From NCBI GenBank assembly GCA_028554795.2, contig CM068839.1, positions 90,678,182 through 90,742,181 on the forward strand: a DNA stretch of 64,000 nt. Reading direction: 5' to 3'. Within the stretch, counting starts at the first letter, position 1. Every line of letters starts with the position of its first letter. This DNA is from Sinohyriopsis cumingii. Its lineage: Eukaryota; Mollusca; Bivalvia; Unionida; Unionidae. Positions 48,428-58,377 of this stretch are shown here, in pieces. A program made the translations under genes and the position numbers. A model generated the notes under the pieces. That model was not told where the DNA came from, searched no databases, and saw nothing but the letters and a program-made list of their open reading frames with translations.

Positions 48428-50470
48428 AACAGATTCTAAATATTTACTCGACATATAAAACGAATCTGTTGCGACTCTGACTGCGGTCTCAGGAAATCTA
48501 TTAATCATCGATAACAAATTTATAGAAACATAAGCCAACATGGAAGATCTTAGATGAGTATACTGTGGGGAGATATCATTTATATAACTAACGATCGTAC
48601 CCAATTTTGTTCCGTCGGATAAATAAACACTTTCTCGCTTTGCAAATATATTTCTCGCTGTTGTATCAGCGATTATAAAATCGTACTCGGCATCATCTAG
48701 AATTAATCGTGTGTGATGTCTTTTATGATCATATGCACCACCTTAAGTAAATTTACCTATAATTTTTCTACCGAGATCTTTTGCGGTTTTGAGTTTAATC
48801 TCGAGAATTTTAGGAGCTTCTCTGATAATATCATCTTCGGAAACACCAGGACATTTTTCTTTAAATTCCTTAATAACTTCATCGAGACTGATGGAATCTG
48901 ACATGGGCAACCAAACTTCGGTCTGCGCGTGATATGATATAATTGCCTTACTGACAACCAACGATGTCAGTATCGCACAATCTAGCATATATCGTAATAA
49001 AACTATAGGCACCCAACGTTTTTCACAAAAATGTCTGCCAAACCAAACATAACAAATCTTGTGAAGATTTTCGTTAAACTCGAATGATTCAACACAAGCG
49101 AATCCAGTCAGATCAAAATCAGGTAATGGTCCATTAATTGCCACTCGCGTCATCTCGTTAGTAGGGTGACCAAATCTTTTAAAGTACACAGAACAATCTC
49201 CGTATCCTAGAAAACTTCCCGGATAACATGCAACCATATCAACCGAGATAACATCATTGTAATTATACTTGGTATTCCACAATCCGCCGTGTCCGTATTC
49301 GACGCAACTTGCGTGTACGTCCTCGAGTAAATCAAATCGTGTTGGTTTCCATGAATTTTTTTCTCTGGCAAAATGAGCCGCAACAGATGGAACGGTAAAG
49401 CAATTAGTTAGTAATTTGTCAGTATTTTCCGCGTGCTTGCACTCTAAAAACTTCTCCGCGAGATTTTTCATCTCGTCATGGAGAAATTCTGTTCGATATA
49501 TTTCACCGTTTGGTCTAACAAACTGATCAAATCCACCTTCCTCATTACTTTTAAATAACCATACCGATACAGGATCGTTTTTACTTATTTCGTTGATAAA
49601 ATCAAACATGCTCATATCTGAGGGGTAAAATCTAATAGTTCGATCACGTGGAAATATTGTTACTGCGCTGGCCCATGCGTGCGCGTTATGATCAATAATA
49701 TTTATTGAAGCTCCTTTCGATTTATATTTTGATTCGTACAGTATTTATCCCGTTATTGTCGCTACGGTTATTGGAAATTTTAAAATTTTTCCTAACTCAG
49801 CAACATCTTTTATTGTAGCACCGGTATCCTTAACTGAATCAGCCCACGAGTTTATATTTTCACGTCTTAAATCAGTTAATCCATTTCCACGCATCGCGTT
49901 TGTAAAATGTTCTATTACTCGTTCAGCTACACAATTTAACCTTGAAAATTTCATGGGTGTCAGTTTATCAACGTTGGGTTTTTTATTTATCTCATAGATT
50001 CCATAAATAACTGCTGTTACAGGACACGCTCGCTCATAATAGGGTTTGTCAATACACGTCAATAGACCCGGTCTGGAAATTTTACTTAATAAGGCAATTT
50101 TATTATTACCAAGGACAGGATCATATTTGTCACGGATAATCCAACTACCTGTTTCTGTTCACACAATAAATTTTACTCTGAAGAAATATTTTTGATTGCC
50201 CTCGTACTCAGCGATGTAGTTAATGATAGTTGCCGCTCGTTTGTCATTCATTGTGGCGTCCTTGATAGTATTACGTATAATCTTGAACGTTGACCATACA
50301 TGAGATGCACCATCTGCATAAAATTCTTTCTTGGCCTCGTGAATTTTATTGATCAAACTTTCATTTTTCGGATCAACCAAATCTCGTACTGGTAAGTTAT
50401 GAGATAATATGTCGAGATTAAATTTATATTTAGAAGGCCTAGTTTGGGATAATCTCTCAAACTCATCCAT
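48428..50470 (-). pseudogene. Family B DNA polymerase (viral/organellar type), broken
   Basis: The start is MDEFERLSQTRPSKYKF at 50470, on an AATTATATGG tract. The same frame continues through TGA (50159-50161), TAA (49745-49747) and TAA (48743-48745). Motif A is SVDMVACYPGSFLG, the motif B region is LKTAKDLGRKIIG, and motif C is VRVATDSFY. The segment with NIIDHNAHAWAS precedes the catalytic core, as in DNA_pol_B_2-type proteins. A clear 3'-5' exonuclease triad was not identified. In Polintons this enzyme is the protein-primed replicase; terminal-protein function is not shown here. Four fragments in one frame indicate decay by point mutations rather than indels. Confidence 0.85.
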
Positions 50471-50510
50471 ATAATTAAAACAAATATTTAAATAAAAAAT
50501 ATTATATATA

Positions 50511-50771
50511 ATGAATCAACAAATCCTGTAGAGGTGAATTTTGTTGGATGCACTTACAAAATATACGGCGAGGAAGCTTAGGACCAATACCATGTCTGCG
50601 ATGTGGTATTGGGGTGCGAGGAAAACAGAATTATGTGGAAAGTGCGGTGGAAAACGGTTCAGAGAACTTAAAAGATATTATGACAAAAAAAATAATAATA
50701 GTGAAAACGCTATAAAATCCGTGGAGGATTATATATCAAGATTTCAGACAAACAATGATTTAAACAAATAA
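50511..50771 (+). pseudogene. Short CxxC-containing hypothetical
   Basis: An ATG at 50511 sits on TATATAATG, but two in-frame stops (50529, 50535) follow after six codons. The frame is then open with ELCGKCGGKRFRELKRYY, a possible zinc-binding CxxC and a basic region. No family is recognised. It could be a broken small gene or chance. Confidence 0.3.
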
Positions 50772-50783
50772 TATTATTGTATA

Positions 50784-51242
50784 ATGGAGCAAAATATATT
50801 TGTCCCACATCCTGTCATAACAAACTATGAATCAGATCGTAATGGTGTCATCAGACACTGCAGGTTAAAAAGACCGGTTGGTGTTGTTACTAATACTGGC
50901 CATCTTAGATTTACTGTAGGGAAGAAAAGATATCTCTGTCATCGTTTCATCCACGAATGTTCCTTCGGAGTGATCAAAGATGATCTTGTTATTGATCATG
51001 TTGACGGGGATCCTCAAAATAATAGTTTATCCAACCTTCGAGTTATCACACAAAGCGAGAACTCTGCATGTGGTAATACTGGAAGATGTAAGACAGTTTC
51101 TAGAAGGGCTGTAAATTCTACAAACACAGAAACTGACGAAGTAATTATATTTCGTTCGATATGTTCTGCTGCAAAATACTTTGATATTCACTCATATTCA
51201 GTACAGAAAGTAGCAGAAAATATATATAAAACCGGTTTCTAA
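50784..51242 (+). CDS. HNH (HNH_3-type) endonuclease
   Basis: 152 aa, intact, starting on TTGTATAATGG. An N-terminal strand-rich part (NRNGVIRHCRLKRPVG-like) is followed by the HNH core CHRFIHECSFG, LVIDHVDGDPQNNSLSNLRV and ITQSENSAC. The C terminus, FRSICSAAKYFDIHSYSVQK, looks like a NUMOD1-type DNA-binding helix-turn-helix. This is the architecture of phage and giant-virus homing endonucleases. It lies between the polymerase and the repeat-rich middle of the element. It may be a passenger selfish gene. Confidence 0.85.
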   Translation: MEQNIFVPHPVITNYESDRNGVIRHCRLKRPVGVVTNTGHLRFTVGKKRYLCHRFIHECSFGVIKDDLVIDHVDGDPQNNSLSNLRVITQSENSACGNTGRCKTVSRRAVNSTNTETDEVIIFRSICSAAKYFDIHSYSVQKVAENIYKTGF

Positions 51243-52165
51243 AAAAAATATAAGCAGAAAATCACCTTTCGATATCAATAACTATCATCACCACCTCGAA
51301 TTAGATTTATTAACTATTTATTTTTGGGTCATAAATTATCATTATTATACTACTTATTTTTTTACTCATGAAAGGGAGGTAATTTTATGATCCTCGGTAT
51401 ATGGTCATAATCATATACAACATCCAAGGTCTGTGATGCCTGGTGGAGCATACCCGTTTATGATTTCTAACTTACAAAAATATACAGTTCGTTTATTTTT
51501 CTGCTCTATTCGTGAAACATTTAGAACAGCGAAACACATAGACAGCACATAGAATACATGTATATTTCATCTAACCTACAGAAAACCGAGCGCAGTATGA
51601 CATGTATATTCCAGCTTACTGAGTGCAGAATCCAGCGTCTAGCCTGTACGATCGTGGCGGGTTAATTTTAGATCCAATGTACAGCACATGGATCCTGCAT
51701 ATACTGACTCGATTACAGAAATACGTGCATAATAGTGTTTGGAATTAAACATTAGTTGCATTTTTCTTGTTCAGTGCAGAAATATAATGCGAGATTGTAT
51801 ACGTATGTGTGATTATTTATTTATCGAGTAATACTCCCTTTGACCATGTTCACGGATACAGATTACGAATGGAAAATCTCGTAATATATATTTCTCCATT
51901 GAACAATCATAGAGAGGAGGGAAAAATCTAGCAGTTAGATGATCTGGACCGGATGTTCTATCATAGATGGCGTGATTATGTGCGGTATAGTAAATAGGAA
52001 ATTCCTTAATCCAGCTTTATAAATCTAACTTGTTTGGTGAAAATATATTGTATAAACGTATTTCTTGAATTCAGAATTGTATTTTGAGCAAAAATATTTG
52101 AAATTAGTTCCTTTTCAATGATTATTAGCTATATATTAACTTCCGAAACATATGTTTGTAACAAG
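51243..52165. other. No gene seen
   Basis: Non-coding sequence inside the Polinton-like element. It has no ORF with recognisable features. Confidence 0.45.
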
Positions 52166-52238
52166 TTTCGATAGCTCAATCGGTATCGTATTGGACTGTG
52201 ACGCTTGCGGTCCAGGATCGAATCCCCATGGCTGACAA
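52166..52238 (+). repeat. Degenerate tRNA-like sequence
   Basis: An A box (TAGCTCAATCGGTA) and a B box (GGATCGAATCC) are correctly spaced, with a pairing TGGAC/GTCCA around a GTG. The T-stem and acceptor stem do not pair well, so it is a tRNA-derived remnant or SINE head rather than a functional tRNA. Confidence 0.35.
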
Positions 52239-52414
52239 CTGGTCGGTGGTGTGCGCATAATTGCGATTTTTATAATAATTGGGGGCACCGCAAAACCCCC
52301 CGCTCAGCAAAACTCAACCACATATCAACCGGTGGTTGATACATATTTTCGTATCATCCACGGGCTTGATTATTGTGGGTGGGTTTTTTTTCTGAGCGTA
52401 TATGTTTGTACTGT

Positions 52415-52715
52415 CCTTCATTCATTTCATTCATTCATCGTATATATTCATTCATTGTATATATTCATTTCCTTAATTAAGTTATATGTTTGTACTGTCC
52501 TTAATTAAGTTATATGTTTGTACTGTCCTTAATTAAGTTATATGTTTGTACTGTCCTGAGCTCGATAATACACTCGATAGGAGCTCGTCATTCATCGTAT
52601 ATATCCATAATCTGAGCTCGCTAATACACTCGATAGGAGCTCTTCATTGTATATGTTGTGCTGTCCTTGAAACATCCCGACGAACTCGCTAAAGACTCGA
52701 TAGGGGTTCTATAGG
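52415..52715. repeat. Two adjacent short tandem repeats
   Basis: Four copies of a ~28-base unit (TATATGTTTGTACTGTCCTT, then AATTAAGT) are followed by copies of GAGCTCGATAATACACTCGATAGGAGCTC-like blocks that contain SacI-like palindromes (GAGCTC). Confidence 0.8.
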
Positions 52716-52753
52716 GATATTTTATTTTATTTTAAAGATTTATATATTATATA

Positions 52754-53124
52754 ATGAACCATGAAAATATCAAAGACATTATTTCTGCTATTAAAAGACT
52801 AGAAGAAAACGGAATTAATATATCTGATGAACTAAATCCTGAATAATATCTGATTTTGAAACGTTAGAAGAACTTAAAAATGAAAATAAGTATGTTCTAT
52901 CATCTCAATATAAGTTCATAAAGCGGATTCAGGCAGCTATGTTTCAGTCACTGGCTATGGTGAACGATGATCAAGTAAATGAATTTATTCCTCTTTCTGT
53001 CGCAGTAGAAAAGATCAGGTCGGGATTATCCAGCGAGTACGAAATGAAAAAAACAATCAGTACCCGCATAAGATACTTAAGAAAAATTATGTCAGCGGGT
53101 AACGACCAAAGCAATCCTGAGTAG
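52754..53124 (+). pseudogene. Small acidic/helical hypothetical, frameshifted
   Basis: ATG 52754 sits on TTATATAATG and encodes 30 residues (MNHENIKDIISAIKRLEENG) before TAA 52844. An adjacent frame, open from 52843, continues helical sequence to 53124 (EELKNENKYVLSSQ, ISTRIRYLRKIMSAGNDQ). The two together would give ~120 residues, mostly helical. No family is recognised. The shared TATA-ATG start suggests a former gene of the element. Confidence 0.45.
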
Positions 53125-53189
53125 TAATATAATTTCCCTCATTGTATATCACATCAGAATTAATTTACATAAAAAAATAAAATATTTTA

Positions 53190-54265
53190 GAATAATAATA
53201 AAATATTTTTTGGAAAGCTGATTGATTTTTATACTTTTAAGTGGCAATCACCCCATCAGAATTAAGAAATTAATTAATTTACATAAATAATAAAATATTT
53301 CAGAATAATAATAAAATATTTTTTTGTAGTATTTTTTGGAAAACTGATTGATTTACATAATTTTCAGTACCAACCACTCCATCAGAATTAATAAACTGAT
53401 TGATTTGTATACTTTTAAGTACCAACCACCCCATCAGAGTTAATAAACTTATTGATTTGTATACTTTTAAGTACCAACCACCCCATCAGAATTAATAAAC
53501 TGATTGATTTACATAATTTTCAGTACTAACCACTCCATCAGAATTAATAAACTGATTGATTTACATAATTTTCTGTACCAACCACTCCATCAGATTGATT
53601 CATAAAAAATTAAAATATTTCAGAATAATAATAAAAATATTTCAGAATAATAATAAAAAAAATTTTGTAGTATTTTTTGGAAAACTGATTGATTTACATA
53701 ATTTTCAGTACCAACCACTCCATCAGAATTAATAAACTGATTGATTTGTATACTTTTAAGTACCAACCACCCCATCAGAATTAATAAACTGATTGATTTA
53801 CATAATTTTCAGTACCAACCACTCCATCAGAATTAATAAACTGATTGATTTACATAATTTTCTGTACCAACCACTCCATCAGATTGATTCATAAAAAATT
53901 AAAATATTTCAGAATAATAATAAAAATATTTCAGAATAATAATAAAAAAAAATGTTGTAGTATTTTTTGGAAAACTGATCAATTTGCATAATTTTCAGTA
54001 CCAATTACCCCATCACAATTAGCAAACTTATTAATTTACATAATTTTCAGTACCAATTACCCCATCAGAATTAGCAAACTGATTGATTTGTATAATTTTC
54101 AGTACCAATTACCCCATCAGAATTAACAAATTGATTGATTTGTGTAATTTTAAGTATCAACCACCCCATCAGATTGATTCATAAAAAAACGAAATATTTC
54201 AGAATAATAATAAAAATATTTCCGATTGTACAAAATTGATTAATTTGTGTAATTTATCCCATCAG
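53190..54265. repeat. ~1.1-kb tandem-repeat array with higher-order structure
   Basis: A ~52-base unit containing AAACTGATTGATTTACATAA and CCAACCACYCCATCAGA is repeated many times. It is interspersed with AAATATTTCAGAATAATAAT blocks. A larger block of ~340 bases (53320-53660) is repeated at 53660-53945. It has no coding potential and separates the left (replication) genes from the right (virion) genes. Confidence 0.9.
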
Positions 54266-54282
54266 TGATTATATTTATTTAT

Positions 54283-54552
54283 TTACTCTGAAATATTATT
54301 TTTTTTAAGTTGATCGAGTTTAATACAGGAGTGTATATAATTTAGAATCTGATCTCTGTTACAAATGATCTCGATAATATGTTCTCGGCGGAGCTCATCT
54401 AACTGTTCTTGTGTTAATAAGAAATCCTCGTTTCCGTATTCATCAATAACTAAATTAACGTTAAATTGCTCTGTGTTTTGTGAAAACGCTGTTCTGATGG
54501 CGTTTTCAAGTGCTTCTTTGTCATGCATAAAAACCATCACGTGCTGGTACAT
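54283..54552 (-). CDS. Hypothetical 89-aa protein of the Polinton-like element
   Basis: Intact ORF starting MYQHVMVFMHDKEALENAIR, with the ATG fused to ATTATATAATG. It is acidic and helical (DFLLTQEQLDELRREHIIEI), with no recognised domain. It is first of the long minus-strand virion block in map order and last in transcription. It is likely a real gene because of its start motif and packing. Confidence 0.55.
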   Translation of the reverse strand: MYQHVMVFMHDKEALENAIRTAFSQNTEQFNVNLVIDEYGNEDFLLTQEQLDELRREHIIEIICNRDQILNYIHSCIKLDQLKKNNISE

Positions 54553-54586
54553 TATATAATATTTACTGGATTAATTAAGATTTCAC

Positions 54587-55374
54587 TTACAGATTTATTA
54601 CAAACTCTTCTCCACGTATGTCAGTTAAGCGATTAAGGTGGTCTGTGAGCTTAAAATTTATTCGTGTTAACATATTATTGTGACACCGCAGATACACAGG
54701 ATTAGTTGGTTCCTGCACGAATAAACTTCCAGGGGGGACTTGTGGTGTAAATGTATATAAAATATATCCCTGTTGAGCCTGATTTGATCTTCCGAGATCT
54801 ATTTGATAGCTGCCATCGACTACGTCACAAACCAGATTGACCACGATCGTGCTGGTTACATTAACGATTCCTGGAGATATGTGCCTGCCACCGCCATGTG
54901 GATCATTATCATGTCTGAGAACAGTTGGAGGTGGTATTAGTTTTTTCCACGCATCGAGTATTTTAGGAAAATTTTCCGTGATAAGATCGTTGAATATTTT
55001 TACTAGTTCCCCAGCATTAACCCCTGGCACCACAAACGTTGGTAATTGTTGTTCAGTTATTTTGTAATGATTAAGAAACAATTCTCTAGCGCTGTAATTA
55101 TCAATAATTTCATGACCGGATTTAACCATATTCACAATGATAGTTTTATTAACGTAACTAAGATCTGATATAACCTGATTTAGACGTTTTATCGTCTCAA
55201 TGATTTGCTGTTTCACATCATCGCTGTAGCTATCAGAAAAGAAATTTCGTAGTTTATTGATTGATTGTTTCAATTCAAAATTAACAGGATCAGAATATGA
55301 TTGAATAAATTTTTCATCGACGAGTGGATGTTTTCTAACATTTCCATAAGTACGTACATCATTTATTATTTTAG
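54587..55374 (-). CDS. Putative minor virion protein B
   Basis: The frame is open from ~55374 (NDVRTYGNVRKHPLVDEKF follows a stop); the first ATG-type start is unclear. The middle is helical. The C-terminal ~110 residues are strand-rich: VNVTSTIVVNLVCDVVDGSY, YTFTPQVPPGSLF, NPVYLRCHN and FKLTDHLNRLTDIRGEEF. I recognise the TITP.VPPG...P..VYL...RI.F.L.D...R....RGE pattern from Polinton/adintovirus-type virion proteins of unassigned role, possibly vertex-associated. It pairs with the next gene, which carries the other half of that pattern. The start may have been lost by a small deletion. Confidence 0.55.
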
Positions 55375-56037
55375 GAAAGCTTTACCATCATCTGCTCTTA
55401 TAAAAACGGAAAAAACGGTCTGTTTCCACGGATATTTATCTCGATATTCAGGAACTGTTATAAATTTCCTTTCATCTGTAATAAAATCAGCCCGAGTTGG
55501 TTCCAGTGGTATCGGTGTTATCTGTGGTGGTGATATTTCAGGCCAACCTAGTACGGATCTTATCGATGATTGATAAATATCAACGGCATAATCAGGAGAA
55601 TGTATCTCAACCGTCGAGGACAGCGTCGGCTCATAAACATTAATTGATTTTTTTGCTTCTTTTCCTGTTATTGATTTTATTCTACGTTGAAATTCCTCAT
55701 TGATTTGTTCGATCTCATAACTACCAGTGGGTATTCCAACATCTATCCAGTCAGGAGTACCATCTGGTTTGTTCTTGTTAGCAAATACAAGCGAATTATT
55801 TGCTGGTGTACCATTAAATGATTTTGATCTGATATTTGGCCAGCTGTAATATACCCGTAATTGCGCTAGTGCTATTTCTTTTACTGGAATTGCAGTAGGA
55901 AAGTTAATACTAAATTCAGGATCAGATGAACTTACCGAGATCATCGTTATCTTTGGCGAAGTTGTATTAGTCACGATCTGCTGAAGTAATTCTGTCATTA
56001 TTAGTACTTGTATCTTTAATACCGATACCTTCGTCAT
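55366..56037 (-). CDS. Putative minor virion protein A
   Basis: Intact 223 aa, starting on AAAATATATGACG. It shows KITMISVSSSDPEFSINFPT, LAQLRVYYSWPNIRSKSF, IPTGSYEIEQINEEFQRRIK and YQSSIRSVLGWPE. The sequence YYSW.NI...P.GSYEI..IN...IRSVLG is the N-terminal half of the same virion-protein pattern seen in the preceding entry. The 3' end overlaps the neighbouring frame by a few bases. It is probably a capsid-associated (penton-like or minor) protein; the role is inferred. Confidence 0.55.
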   Translation of the reverse strand: MTKVSVLKIQVLIMTELLQQIVTNTTSPKITMISVSSSDPEFSINFPTAIPVKEIALAQLRVYYSWPNIRSKSFNGTPANNSLVFANKNKPDGTPDWIDVGIPTGSYEIEQINEEFQRRIKSITGKEAKKSINVYEPTLSSTVEIHSPDYAVDIYQSSIRSVLGWPEISPPQITPIPLEPTRADFITDERKFITVPEYRDKYPWKQTVFSVFIRADDGKAFLK

Positions 56038-56148
56038 ATATTTTAGTCATCATTGAAAATTCAAAATCAGATATAATTCAGTCACTGAGACTCGCTGATA
56101 ACAACGAAGATTACTTCGAGTATGCGACCGTCGCTGTATGTAATCTTA

Positions 56149-56451
56149 TCATGTAGTCGGATAATTTTTCATTCGTGCAGGTACATATTTTTTTGCGATG
56201 ATATTAAGCACACCTGCAATCGTTGTTGCTGCTTAAATACAAATAGTTACAGCTACTGGTGCCATCATCGTCACCGCTGATAATATAACACCGGTTCCAG
56301 CAACAACAGCGGATACTGAATAAACGATTACGTCCACGATAACTAATCGTAGTTGATATTTTTTTACTTTTACTGTATATTGTTCGACTCGATCTTTTAA
56401 TGCTGCCTGCCATTCACGCGCTTGATTGTACCTGTATTGTGCACCGTCCAT
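56149..56451 (-). pseudogene. Small membrane protein, in-frame TAA
   Basis: The start MDGAQYRYNQAREWQAALKD lies on AAAATATATGG. An amphipathic helix (RVEQYTVKVKKYQLRLV) precedes two hydrophobic segments (IVDVIVYSVSAVVAGTGVIL, VTMMAPVAVTICI). TAA at 56233-56235 is followed in frame by AATTIAGVLNIIAKKYVPAR to TGA 56149. Size and topology are SLATT-like, and small membrane proteins of this kind accompany virion genes in Polintons. The predicted two-segment topology is visible; the function is inferred. Confidence 0.6.
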
Positions 56452-56457
56452 ATATTT

Positions 56458-57464
56458 TTATGCAGTAAATAATTGAGGTGTTTCAGCTACAAATTCCAAA
56501 CACCACCAGTAAGATGTTGCGGATATCTTATCAGCTGCTTCCAAAATAAATATTTCTTCGGTTCCGCTATTTAATACAACAGATACAACCCCGGAAAACT
56601 TATCGGTTGAATGACGCCATGGAAACGTTGTAAATATTTCAAATTTTGCAGCACTGAACACAGACAACCTGTACACGCCAGTGACTGTTGCGGTATATTT
56701 GATAGTTTTATTTTGCTGCGACCATGTTGCGAATCCAGATGATACAGTATATACGATGTTTGTGATATGTCCTGGAGTTATTCCGGCTGGAATTTTAATC
56801 AGACTGGTTTTGTTAACGATATCAGGAATCCCCGCTACATATCCTGCTGTGTTTGTTTGATCGTGTCGATGTTCGTCTTAATATCAGAAAGTTTCATGTC
56901 GATGACGGGAGGAGTTCCAAAGAACTTATCCATAGATTCATCGGTTTTTAGATGGTTTCTGCGAAATCTTCCAAAAACGCCTACGTGAACGTCATACTCG
57001 GCCCGCAACGTGGATAATTTACTATCTACGTTTTCAACGTATAGTTTGTTTGCGACGTCGTTGTCAGATATTGGAATTGTTACAGCTGTTATTTTGTTTC
57101 CGTTCATGCTGAGTTCACCCGTCATTGTGTCGCCGGTGTTTTTCACGCGATTAGCAATACTTGCTGTAATTTGATCTCTGATGGTTATAAACGATATACT
57201 TGAATCCCTGATTTTGCCGCTGTCAGTAAACACAGGAATATTATCCGTAACTGCACCGAGTACTCGTCGAACTATATCATTCCATCTGATGTTGCTCGTT
57301 TTTAGTTTTCCATATCGATCCTGAAAAATAACAACTTCATCTGGGTCAACTCCAGCCAGGTTCATGATATCAGCGAGTTTTTCTTTAGTTGCGAACTTCG
57401 ACAGATCAACGTCGGATTTTTTTTTCTTACTGGTAGAAGAAGATCTTCCGTAAATATCAACCAT
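56458..57464 (-). pseudogene. Fibre-like virion protein, frameshifted
   Basis: The start MVDIYGRSSSTSKKKK lies on AAAATATAATGG. The stalk-like region has NTGDTMTGELSMNGNKITAV and DNDVANKLYVENVDSKLS, phage tail-fibre-like repeats that form trimeric beta structures. The 209-aa frame ends at 56835. The adjacent frame carries a strand-rich head (GIPDIVNKTSLIKIPAGITP, TGVYRLSVFSAAKFEIF) to a stop at 56458. The frame change is near 56840. The head probably binds host receptors. The intact length would be ~335 aa. Confidence 0.65.
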
Positions 57465-57470
57465 TATATT

Positions 57471-57911
57471 TTAAGATCTGTTTAAAACGAATCGGTTACT
57501 TGTATAATCATGCACGACTTTATGTGGCGGTTTGGATGATTTTGATATAGCGTTAAGTACATTAGTTACTTCACGGCCACATATTGGCGGATCTGTCATT
57601 GTTTGTGTGGGTAGCGTTGAATACAAAACTTTGGAACCAGAGGTTCTTGCGTGATGTGGTGCGACGTACTTGATAAATTCAACGGGTGGAGCTAACCCGT
57701 ATGAATCAAAATAAACAATTCCACGTGGATCAACCGCTTATGATACCCAATGAGTACCGGGTCCTGAATTTGAGTCTAGATTAATAATACCTGTTTCGAG
57801 TTTGTTTGGTTGTTTTGGTAATTGATCTCGCATAAAAACACCTCTAAAGTTTTTATTCTTAATTTTTAGCAACATCAAGTAAATCAAAATTTGATGCTGG
57901 AACGTCTAACG
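57471..57911 (-). pseudogene. Adenain-like maturation protease, broken
   Basis: Missing from a simple ORF scan because of breaks. Reading minus, NFDLLDVAK is followed by a one-base shift in an A-run near 57868. Then come NFRGVFMRDQLP, GIINLDSNSGPGTHWVS (catalytic His in GTHW), TAA at 57738-57740, and in frame GIVYFDSYGLAPPVEF (acidic residue) and PPICGREVTNVLNAI (catalytic Cys). The end is at 57471. This His-Asp-Cys order and NFRGVFMRD block identify the adenovirus-type cysteine protease that cleaves virion precursors. The 5' end overlaps the pX-like gene. Confidence 0.85.
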
Positions 57912-58349
57912 TGGAAGCCTCAGACCTCTTCCCCAGCAAGATCCCGGTAATCTTAGGCCGCGTCCCTTTTTTTGTATCCATTTCCTGTTGCTTTCTTTAG
58001 AGCCAATGCAGCAGCTGTTCCAACAGCACCTAACGCGGCTGCTTTTGCTACGGCTGGAGCAGCAGCAGCTATTAACGCTGGAATAGCCGCAAGAAGTGGA
58101 AATATACTACCCGTTTTAACCATGTATTTGATGGCGCTCGGAGAAAGATGGAATTGAACTCCGGTTTTTTATTCTAGGACTTTATTGAAATGTTTAATCT
58201 GATTATTTGTCAACGCTAATTTGTTTGGACCACCACCCATCTGATCTCGTTTTAGTGATATTTTAGTTCCGCATTTGCTGGTGGTTTTTGATTGAAGCTT
58301 TTTGACCTGACCGGGAGTCAGAGTAACATTAGCATGACTATACGACATT
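57906..58349 (-). pseudogene. pX-like membrane-active virion protein, broken
   Basis: Also missing from a simple ORF scan. ATG 58349 (MSYSHANVTL, on TTATATAAAAATG) shifts frame near 58320 to PGQVKKLQSKTTSKCG. It meets TAA 58169-58171, then continues VQFHLSPSAIKYMVKTG and a hydrophobic Ala-rich segment (PLLAAIPALIAAAAPAVAKA). After an A7 run near 57975 the adjacent frame ends with GRGLRLPGSCWGRGLRLPR. A basic N terminus, a hydrophobic helix and repeated G-x-G-L tails are typical of Polinton pX/pVI-like proteins, which are protease substrates. Two indels and one stop are present. Confidence 0.75.
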
Positions 58350-58377
58350 TTTATATAAATAATATTTTTCTGAATAG

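Noticed and set aside
46047-50470. Alternative genetic code explaining in-frame stops
   Set aside because: Both TAA and TGA are involved, and several genes also carry frameshifts; decay (with possible consensus errors) is simpler.
53190-54265. CRISPR-like array
   Set aside because: Units are contiguous imperfect tandem repeats without unique spacers, in a eukaryotic context.
57972-58157. 61-aa plus ORF (Ala-rich)
   Set aside because: Antisense shadow of the Ala-rich membrane segment of the minus pX-like gene.
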